Shown piece by piece: positions 6,348 through 11,973 of a stretch of 11,973 nt of DNA (position 1 is its first letter; each line of letters opens with the position of its first letter). The translations under genes and the position numbers were made by a program. Where the stretch lies: positions 1 to 11,973 of the forward strand of contig JAOAPG010000110.1 of the NCBI GenBank assembly GCA_025462785.1, read 5' to 3'. The notes under the pieces are model-generated. The model was not told the origin of the DNA. It ran no database searches and saw nothing but the letters and a program-made list of their open reading frames with translations. This DNA is from Acidobacteriaceae bacterium (lineage in GTDB: Bacteria > Acidobacteriota > Terriglobia > Terriglobales > Acidobacteriaceae).

Positions 6348-7560
6348 GAAAGTTGTTCTTGCCTATTCCGGAGGCCTTGATACCTCCATTATCATTCCAT
6401 GGCTGAAAGAGAATTATTCCTATGATGTGATCGCCATGGTCGGCGATGTGGGCCAGGGAGACGACATTGATGCGGTCGTCGAGAAAGCATACAAGACCGG
6501 AGCTAGCAAAGTTATCGTCGAAGATCTCCGCGAAGAATTTCTAAACGATTACGTGTTCCCCTCGCTCAAGGCGGGCGCAGTTTACGAACACAAATATTTG
6601 CTTGGAACCTCGATGGCGCGTCCTGTCATAGCTAAGCATCAAGTGGAAGTCGCTCTGCGAGAGGGCGCGACTGCCGTTGCTCACGGATGCACTGGGAAAG
6701 GGAATGATCAGGTGCGTTTTGAACTCACTTATCAGGCGCTAGCCCCCGAGCTCAAGGTGATTGCGCCATGGAGAGAGTGGGATCTGAAATCTCGCGAAGA
6801 CTGTCTCGACTACGCAGAAAAGCACGGCATTGTCGTCGAAGCCAGCCGGACGAAAATTCACAGCCGCGATCGAAATCTCTGGCACATCAGCCATGAAGGT
6901 GGGGAGCTCGAAGACGCAGGAAACGCGCCCCTGCCCACGACTTGGCAGATCACGCGTTCACCCCAGGAAGCTCCTGATCGCGACGAGCAGGTTCAGATCG
7001 GATTCGACAAAGGTGTTCCCGTATCCGCGAACGGAATGGAAATTGGGCCTGTCTCCTTGGTCGAGTTGCTGAATGAAATAGGAGCTCGCAACGCTATCGG
7101 ACGTACTGACATTGTCGAGAATCGGTTCGTCGGTATTAAGTCACGCGGATGCTATGAGACTCCAGGCGGGACTCTGTTAATCACTGCCCACCGTGAACTC
7201 GAAGCGCTCTGCCTTGAGCGGGAGTTGGCTCACTACAAGCAGCACGTTGGATTGAAATATGCGGAACTCGTCTACTTCGGTTTGTGGTTTACTCCGCTGC
7301 GAGAGGCCCTCGATGCTTTTGTCGAGAGTACGCAGAAAGAGATCACTGGCACAGTCACGCTTTCTCTCTACAAGGGAAATGTTTCCGTGGTAAGCCGCCA
7401 GTCCGACTACTCACTCTATCGCACTGATCTTTCTTCGTTCACCATGGATGAAAGCTACGATCAGAAAGACGCGGCGGGATTTATTCGCATCCTGGGACTG
7501 CCCTCGCGTTCACGCAGTCGTTCGCGTGCGGAGGCGACAAAGACTGAGGTGGCGAAGTGA
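6340..7560 (+). CDS. argG: Argininosuccinate synthase ArgG
   Basis: ArgG condenses citrulline and aspartate with ATP, releasing AMP and pyrophosphate, to form argininosuccinate. The 406-residue protein is of the usual ~400-residue type: an N-terminal PP-loop ATP site AYSGGLDTS (8-16), then AHGCTGKGNDQVRFE (114-128), which binds citrulline and aspartate, and the conserved synthetase domain with KSRGCYETPGGT. The conserved core ends at FIRILGL; the last 20 residues form a low-complexity SRSRSRSR-rich tail (387-406) that most family members lack. The ATG at 6340 lies 8 nt inside argF, with GAGGAG (6329-6334) 5 nt upstream. Confidence 0.97.
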   Translation: MPEKVVLAYSGGLDTSIIIPWLKENYSYDVIAMVGDVGQGDDIDAVVEKAYKTGASKVIVEDLREEFLNDYVFPSLKAGAVYEHKYLLGTSMARPVIAKHQVEVALREGATAVAHGCTGKGNDQVRFELTYQALAPELKVIAPWREWDLKSREDCLDYAEKHGIVVEASRTKIHSRDRNLWHISHEGGELEDAGNAPLPTTWQITRSPQEAPDRDEQVQIGFDKGVPVSANGMEIGPVSLVELLNEIGARNAIGRTDIVENRFVGIKSRGCYETPGGTLLITAHRELEALCLERELAHYKQHVGLKYAELVYFGLWFTPLREALDAFVESTQKEITGTVTLSLYKGNVSVVSRQSDYSLYRTDLSSFTMDESYDQKDAAGFIRILGLPSRSRSRSRAEATKTEVAK

Positions 7561-8960
7561 AGATGTGGTCGGGCCGCTTCCGCCAGCCACTCGATTCTGC
7601 ATTCGAACGTTGGCAGCGGTCTTTCGAATTCGATCGCCGCTTGTTGAGTCATGAACTCGCAGCCAGTGGTGCACACGCACGTGCATTGAAGGACGCGGGA
7701 ATTCTTTCTTCGAGCGAATTGATCTCGATCATGCAAGGGTTGCAGAAGATCGGCGATCACGCCCTCGCATCACCTGAATTTCTTGAAGATGATGACGCAG
7801 AAGACGTTCATCATTTCGTAGAGAAGAAGTTGGTCTCCTTCATAGGCGACACGGGGTACAAACTGCACAGCGGACGCAGCCGCAACGAGCAGATCGCAAC
7901 CGACTTGCGCCTATACGTGCGGGCAAGTATCGATCAACTTCAGTTAGACCTGGCTGAATGGCTTGAGGTTTTCGTGACTCGCGCCGAGCAAGCGGGCAGT
8001 TCCGCCATGCCGGCCTACACGCATCTGCAACGAGCCGAACCTGTGCTCGTGTCGCATTGGCTGCTGGCTTACGTGGAGATGTTTTTGCGGGACGCGGATC
8101 GACTGGGCGATTGTCGCAAGCGGCTGAATCTTTGTCCTCTGGGATCTGGCGCGGTTGCGGGTACAACGTTGTCGCTCGATCGTCGAGGTATGGCCAAGGA
8201 TCTTGGTTTCGATCGAACGACGGCAAACAGTATCGATGCAACCAGCGACCGAGATTTTGTTCTTGAATTGGTGAATGTGCTTTCGCTTATCGCATTGCAT
8301 TTGAGCCGATGGGCGGAAGAGATGATTCTATTTTCTACTCAGGAATATGGCTTTGTGCAATTGCCCGAGGCATTCTCGACAGGCAGCAGCGCGATGCCGC
8401 AAAAGATGAATGCGGATCTTCTGGAACTAACACGAGGCAAGGCGTCTCGTGTCATCGGTAATGCCACAGCGTTGCTGGTCGCGCTTAAGGGATTGCCGCT
8501 CGCCTACAACAAGGACCTGCAGGAAACCCAAGAGCCTCTTTTTCAATCTGCCGAAACCGTTCTTGCATTGCTACCGCTCGTAACGAAGTGGATGAGATCT
8601 GTCGAATTTAACTACGAGCACATGCAAGAAGCAGCGCAAACGGGATTTATGAACGCTTGGGCTGCAGCAACTTATCTTGTACAGCGTGGGGTTCCGTTTC
8701 GCCAGGGACATGAGCAGATCGGTAAGGCGGTGCGACTTGCATTGGAGAAAGGCTGTGAGCTTCAGGATCTGCCTTTAGAAGAGTTGCAAAAGCTGAATCC
8801 CGCATTCGACCAAGCTTTCTACGCGTGCTTGAATTTGCAGTCCGTGCTCGCGATCCATGACGTGCCGGGGGGAACCGCTCCATCGCGCGTGAAACATGCA
8901 ATTGCAGACGCAAAAAAGCGGGTCGCAGCGATTCGGGAGAACGTCCATGCAAACGCGTGA
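7557..8960 (+). CDS. argH: Argininosuccinate lyase ArgH
   Basis: ArgH splits argininosuccinate into arginine and fumarate, the last step. The 467-residue protein of the fumarase/aspartase superfamily starts MKMWSGRF, as is usual for the family. It has SGRSRNEQIATDLRL in the substrate region, YTHLQRAEP with catalytic-region His156, and the flexible serine loop GSSAMPQKMN (276-285). The loop continues N-A (Asn285-Ala286) where the family signature is normally N-P. The GTG at 7557 overlaps the argG stop as GTGA, with GAGG (7546-7549) 7 nt upstream. ATG 7563 is the alternative but would be 13 nt from that site and would drop two family-typical residues. Confidence 0.96.
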   Translation: MKMWSGRFRQPLDSAFERWQRSFEFDRRLLSHELAASGAHARALKDAGILSSSELISIMQGLQKIGDHALASPEFLEDDDAEDVHHFVEKKLVSFIGDTGYKLHSGRSRNEQIATDLRLYVRASIDQLQLDLAEWLEVFVTRAEQAGSSAMPAYTHLQRAEPVLVSHWLLAYVEMFLRDADRLGDCRKRLNLCPLGSGAVAGTTLSLDRRGMAKDLGFDRTTANSIDATSDRDFVLELVNVLSLIALHLSRWAEEMILFSTQEYGFVQLPEAFSTGSSAMPQKMNADLLELTRGKASRVIGNATALLVALKGLPLAYNKDLQETQEPLFQSAETVLALLPLVTKWMRSVEFNYEHMQEAAQTGFMNAWAAATYLVQRGVPFRQGHEQIGKAVRLALEKGCELQDLPLEELQKLNPAFDQAFYACLNLQSVLAIHDVPGGTAPSRVKHAIADAKKRVAAIRENVHANA

Positions 8961-9456
8961 GGCCATTCTTCCCGACGCGGAGCGAATCCACGAGCTGATT
9001 TCTGCATACTCCGGCGATGGGACTCTGCTGCCGCGGAACTTTGCCGAAATTTGCGAAAATGTTCGCGACTTCGTGGTTCTAGAAGATCGCGGACGAATTA
9101 TCGGCTGCGGTGCGCTTCATCTCTACGGCCAGCACTTAGCTGAGATACGCTCCATTACCGTGGATCCATCACATCAAGGCTATGGTGGCGGAAAACGTTT
9201 GGTTCAAGCTTTGCTGGAAGAAGCTGAGAGACATCGGGTAAGTTGTATTTGTCTATTCACCCGCAAACCGGAATTTTTCGCCCAGATGGGTTTTTCCATG
9301 GCGCAACGCGAAGACCTTCCAGACAAGATCCATAAGGATTGCTGCGTCTGTCCTCGATATCATTCCTGCGATGAATTCGCCATGGTGCGTGGAGAGCTTC
9401 CAAAATTTGCGCTCCTGCCTGAACCTGCTAATTGGCTGGTGAAGCTCCAGGTATGA
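8947..9456 (+). CDS. argA: Short GNAT-type N-acetylglutamate synthase (ArgA-like)
   Basis: This is a single-domain GNAT acetyltransferase of 169 residues, proposed to acetylate glutamate with acetyl-CoA as the first pathway step. Residues 52-75 (IIGCGALHLY...AEIRSITVDP) and the acetyl-CoA loop HQGYGGGKRLV (77-86) define the fold. CLFTRKPEFFAQMGF (102-116) and the Cys-rich end DCCVCP...CDE (131-143) resemble the stand-alone synthases known from Mycobacterium tuberculosis (Rv2747) and from delta-proteobacteria and acidobacteria. It lacks the amino-acid-kinase domain of E. coli ArgA. The start at 8947 lies 14 nt inside argH with GGGAGA (8935-8940) 6 nt upstream; the open frame before it is argH overlap. 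The substrate rests on context and resemblance; glutamine or another amino acid is possible. Confidence 0.85.
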   Translation: MQTREAILPDAERIHELISAYSGDGTLLPRNFAEICENVRDFVVLEDRGRIIGCGALHLYGQHLAEIRSITVDPSHQGYGGGKRLVQALLEEAERHRVSCICLFTRKPEFFAQMGFSMAQREDLPDKIHKDCCVCPRYHSCDEFAMVRGELPKFALLPEPANWLVKLQV

Positions 9457-10667
9457 GCCAGACGGTTCCGTCGCAAATAATTCACCTCCCGAAGGGGTTC
9501 AGCTTTTCCGCGGTCACCGCCGGCGTCAAGGCGAGTGGCCGGCCTGACCTGTCACTAATCGAGGCTGCTCCCGGAACCACTGCGGCGGCTTTGTTCACGA
9601 AAAACAGAGTCGTTGCTGCTCCGGTGGAAGTGGGTCGTGAAGCTTTGGCGAAAAGTCGTGGGCTCATACGCGCTGTCGTCATTAACTCCGGCAATGCGAA
9701 CTGCGCGACAGGCAAGCCAGGGATCAAGGCGTGCCAGCGAATTTGCCGAGAGGCGGCTAAGTTACTGGGAGTCCGCCCGGAGCAAATCTTTCCGTCGTCG
9801 ACAGGGATTATTGGCGTGCCGCTGCTAGCCGACAAGATCGTGGCCAAACTGGCGGACTTGATCTCAGCTCGGGCATCAACCGAGCAAGGGGTTGCTCAGT
9901 TAGCAAGGGCGATCATGACCACTGACACCCGGCCCAAGGTTGCATCAGCCCAATTTCGTGCAGGGAAATCGACAATCAGTTTGACGGGTGTCGCGAAGGG
10001 TTCCGGGATGATTCATCCGCAACTGGCGACCATGCTGGTCTATATCTTGACTGACGTCAGCGCCACGCCTGTGGAATTGAAACGGCTTTTGCGCGAGTCT
10101 TGCGACGTAAGTTTTAATTGCATGTCGGTTGATGGCGATACTTCCACGAATGACACCGTTTTACTAATGGCTTCAGGTAAAAGCGGAGCGAGCCTGAAAA
10201 CCCCAAAGATTCGTGATCAGTTCTCGGCAGCCCTGCAGCAAGTGTGCCAGTCGCTAGCAGATCAGATCGTTGCCGACGGCGAAGGCGTGCAGCATATCAT
10301 CCATCTGCACATTGAACAGGCTAAGACCCGCGATGAAGCGCTGCGCGTGGCCCGGGCAATTGCGCATTCTTTACTAGTGAAAACAGCATGGGCGGGCGCT
10401 GATCCGAACTGGGGACGCATACTTTCGGCGGCTGGATCTTGTGGCTTGCCATTGAACGCAAATCACATTGACATCTATATCGGAAGGCAGAGGGTTTGTG
10501 GAAATGGAATGGGTTTTCCATTCGACGAAGTACAAGCTCATCGCGATCTCTCGCAAGCACACTGCGACATACGGGTGAAGCTTCGACGCGGGAACGCCTC
10601 GGTGGTATTTCAGACGACTGACTTAACAGCGGAATACGTCCGGATCAATGCTGATTATTCTACGTAG
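9453..10667 (+). CDS. argJ: Glutamate N-acetyltransferase ArgJ (ornithine acetyltransferase)
   Basis: ArgJ moves the acetyl group from acetylornithine to glutamate, making ornithine for ArgF and regenerating acetylglutamate; some members also use acetyl-CoA. The 404-residue protein is an Ntn-hydrolase-type precursor that self-cleaves at the Ala192-Thr193 bond in HPQLATML, freeing Thr193 as nucleophile. The oxyanion-hole motif SSTGIIG (115-121), MTTDT (155-159), GVAKGSGMIHP (179-189), the SVDGDTSTNDT stretch and the ADPNWGRI motif are all present. Length fits the family. The ATG at 9453 overlaps the argA stop as ATGA; only a weak AGG precedes it, so translational coupling is likely. A TTG at 9432 gives 7 extra residues but looks less plausible. 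With a separate ArgA present, mono- versus bifunctionality cannot be judged. Confidence 0.96.
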   Translation: MSQTVPSQIIHLPKGFSFSAVTAGVKASGRPDLSLIEAAPGTTAAALFTKNRVVAAPVEVGREALAKSRGLIRAVVINSGNANCATGKPGIKACQRICREAAKLLGVRPEQIFPSSTGIIGVPLLADKIVAKLADLISARASTEQGVAQLARAIMTTDTRPKVASAQFRAGKSTISLTGVAKGSGMIHPQLATMLVYILTDVSATPVELKRLLRESCDVSFNCMSVDGDTSTNDTVLLMASGKSGASLKTPKIRDQFSAALQQVCQSLADQIVADGEGVQHIIHLHIEQAKTRDEALRVARAIAHSLLVKTAWAGADPNWGRILSAAGSCGLPLNANHIDIYIGRQRVCGNGMGFPFDEVQAHRDLSQAHCDIRVKLRRGNASVVFQTTDLTAEYVRINADYST

Positions 10668-10869
10668 GATGGAGGAAAGAGCGAGGCGTGGTGCGATCTG
10701 ACATCGTTCGGCTTCGACCGTACCTAAGACGGGGAAACGATAAAAACCCGTGCCGCCTTCGCTCTGACGATTTGGAGAGTAACTCGCAAACCCGAAGAAA
10801 TGAATCCGGATCAAATGGTAGATGAACTCCGGCAATCACTCAGTCGTATAGCCTTCAAAGGCTGAAACA
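10668..10869. other. Convergent intergenic region
   Basis: The gap lies between the 3' ends of argJ (+) and the acetyltransferase gene (-). No T-tailed hairpin is visible on either strand. There is a frame open from 10728 to TGA 10863-10865 on the + strand, but the only start in it is ATG 10800 (21 codons). An imperfect complementarity joins GAGCGAGGCG (10679-10688) and CGCCTTCGCTC (10754-10764). Confidence 0.5.
10850..10863. terminator. Short perfect palindrome between convergent genes, possible weak terminator
   Basis: AGCCTTCAAAGGCT forms a 5-bp stem with a TCAA tetraloop (6-bp arms on paper), 7 bp beyond the stop of the - strand gene. It has no T-run on either strand, so it is at best a weak or factor-assisted terminator. 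Confidence 0.25.
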
Positions 10870-11967
10870 TCAAGCGGCGATGATGCTATCGCGCTGCATT
10901 TCAGCTAAAAGCTGCCGCCTCACCTGAATGCGGAAGGTCGCGGAGTCCTTCACGCCCCAATTGTATTTGTACGATTCCTGCCCGCGTAGGAAGTCGATCC
11001 GTTTTTTACCTTGGTGAAGCGCGTCTTCAATCGCAGTCCCCAGCAGAAGCGTTCCAGTGCTCAACTTTGCATAACCAGGGTCGAATCCTTGCAGGTAGCA
11101 ATACACAACTTCCCGTTCGAAAAAAGAGTAGAGCATTGCGACGAGGTGGCCTCCCAGGCGCAACCCATAAAATCGGAGCACTCCGAGGCGCAACAATTCT
11201 CGCGCAACTTCCCGGTGGAATCCCTGACTCTTTTCATCGGCTAGAACACCGGGTTGGCCGTTCTGTTCCCATCTGGTTCGATGCAGTTCGAACAGCGCGT
11301 CGAGAAACTCACTTAATGTTTCTTGCGTGGCGAACTCGATGTGAGCCGTGCCCTCCCGCTGCAAGCGGAAGCGTGCATTCCGGAGGTTCTCGTACTTGTG
11401 TTTGGAGATTACTTCCCTGATGTGCTCCGCATCTGGTGGTACTAAAAGTTGAGTGCAAACATCATGATGGCTCGATCTGATGCCGTCCTCGTCAATTGTG
11501 AGCAGCGGAGATGCGGAGGACAAATCCGTAAGGTTGAGCACGTCCCATGGAAACTCAGATTGGGTGATACAGCTCAGGATCGCGGAAAGCGTCCGGGGAA
11601 TTCCATCCTCGTTGAGAGCATTGTCTCCTACGGAAGTGCCTTCGACGAGAATATCGAGATAATCAGAAACGCCACCTCCCATCAGCCCAAGTATCCTGTC
11701 CGCCCCCTCTTTATAAATGAGGAATGGTGCGACGCCGATTAATCTGCTGCCATCTCGGACCTCCACAATAAGCGGCTGTTCAGGTCGGAACGCGTGTATC
11801 CAAGAAAGAATCCACTCGGGACGCTGAAAAGGAGTTGCAGCCGGGCAGCGCTCCCAAAGCCCCGTCCAGTCACGAACAATTTGCTCCGCGGCTTCGGCGT
11901 TCTTGAGCACAGTGACTCTTAGCTGAGAATTCATATCGTTAGGCGGCCTTTGGAATCTGCACCTCAT
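10870..11967 (-). CDS. GNAT acetyltransferase, CelD/BcsL (FemAB-like) family
   Basis: The predicted 365-residue protein has the layout of the Acetyltransf_6 (BioF2-like) family: an N-terminal partial GNAT lobe (LWERCPAATPFQRPEW..., about 37-110), then a C-terminal GNAT lobe with FYGLRLGGHLVAMLYSF and the diagnostic KRIDFLRGQESYKYNWG ending at residue 338. Relatives annotated as CelD or BcsL occur with cellulose or exopolysaccharide genes and are thought to acylate sugars or peptides; the substrate here is unknown. It is cytoplasmic, with no signal or membrane segment. The gene runs convergent to the arginine operon and is probably unrelated to it. The start is uncertain: ATG 11967 is only 6 nt from the edge and the frame stays open, while ATG 11934 (MNSQLRVTVL) is an alternative nearer the conserved part. 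Confidence 0.85.
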   Translation of the reverse strand: MRCRFQRPPNDMNSQLRVTVLKNAEAAEQIVRDWTGLWERCPAATPFQRPEWILSWIHAFRPEQPLIVEVRDGSRLIGVAPFLIYKEGADRILGLMGGGVSDYLDILVEGTSVGDNALNEDGIPRTLSAILSCITQSEFPWDVLNLTDLSSASPLLTIDEDGIRSSHHDVCTQLLVPPDAEHIREVISKHKYENLRNARFRLQREGTAHIEFATQETLSEFLDALFELHRTRWEQNGQPGVLADEKSQGFHREVARELLRLGVLRFYGLRLGGHLVAMLYSFFEREVVYCYLQGFDPGYAKLSTGTLLLGTAIEDALHQGKKRIDFLRGQESYKYNWGVKDSATFRIQVRRQLLAEMQRDSIIAA

Positions 11968-11973
11968 CTGAGT

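Larger units (their letters stand above)
1801..10667 (+). other. Complete arginine biosynthesis operon argR-C-B-D-F-G-H-A-J
   Basis: Nine co-directional genes follow one promoter, with every junction overlapping: R/C 1 nt (TGATG), C/B 4 nt (TTGA), B/D 4 nt (ATGA), D/F 4 nt (TTGA), F/G 8 nt, G/H 4 nt (GTGA), H/A 14 nt and A/J 4 nt (ATGA). The products cover glutamate to arginine, including both de novo acetylation (ArgA-like) and acetyl recycling (ArgJ). Carbamoyl-phosphate synthase is not included. Transcription as a single unit is inferred from the layout. Confidence 0.9.

Noticed and set aside
8896..8946. 17-residue N-terminal extension of the ArgA-like protein
   Set aside because: It overlaps the argH end in another frame, and the GNAT begins properly at ATG 8947 with its own ribosome site.
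10623..10835. 70-codon - strand ORF downstream of the acetyltransferase gene
   Set aside because: It overlaps the end of argJ and has no recognisable features; probably chance.
1..11973. CRISPR arrays, insertion sequences, tRNA or rRNA genes, phage or defence genes
   Set aside because: No regularly spaced repeats, transposase-like ORFs, cloverleaf or rRNA sequences were seen; the window is ordinary core metabolism.

Overview
The window is a moderate-GC bacterial chromosome segment dominated by one complete arginine biosynthesis operon. The gene set and order (argR-argC-argB-argD-argF-argG-argH-short argA-argJ), the stand-alone GNAT-type N-acetylglutamate synthase and the protein style suggest a soil Acidobacteriota-like organism (Terriglobia/Koribacter-type). 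That assignment is inference from memory of family features and has not been tested by a search. No rRNA, tRNA, insertion sequence, CRISPR array or phage gene is visible.

Layout. Positions 1-308 hold no gene I can name: several reading frames run open to the left edge, and there is a 9-bp dyad at 101-128 and a good promoter for the next gene. A LysR-type regulator occupies 309-1199. A short gap with three small hairpins leads to a 58-residue charged protein of unknown function (1374-1550), closed by an intrinsic terminator (1581-1604). The operon control region follows (about 1739-1803): a TTGACA/TACCAT promoter and two tandem, nearly ideal ARG boxes, the second covering the argR start codon.

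From 1801 to 10667 nine genes run on the + strand with no intergenic base at all; each of the eight junctions overlaps by 1-14 nt. Together they encode every dedicated step from glutamate to arginine: N-acetylglutamate synthase (ArgA-like) and ornithine acetyltransferase (ArgJ) for acetyl entry and recycling, ArgB, ArgC and ArgD to acetylornithine, then ArgF, ArgG and ArgH to arginine. ArgR, the first gene, should repress the whole set and itself when arginine is plentiful. ArgB lacks the N-terminal extension of arginine-sensitive kinases and ArgA lacks the amino-acid-kinase domain, so transcriptional control by ArgR may carry much of the regulation.

Convergent to the operon, on the - strand, lies a CelD/BcsL-type GNAT (FemAB-like) acetyltransferase (10870-11967) whose start is near or beyond the right edge. 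The ~200 bp between it and argJ shows no convincing terminator. I see no strong candidate for a wholly new system; the most notable features are the fully overlapping pathway operon and the unusual argR initiation region.
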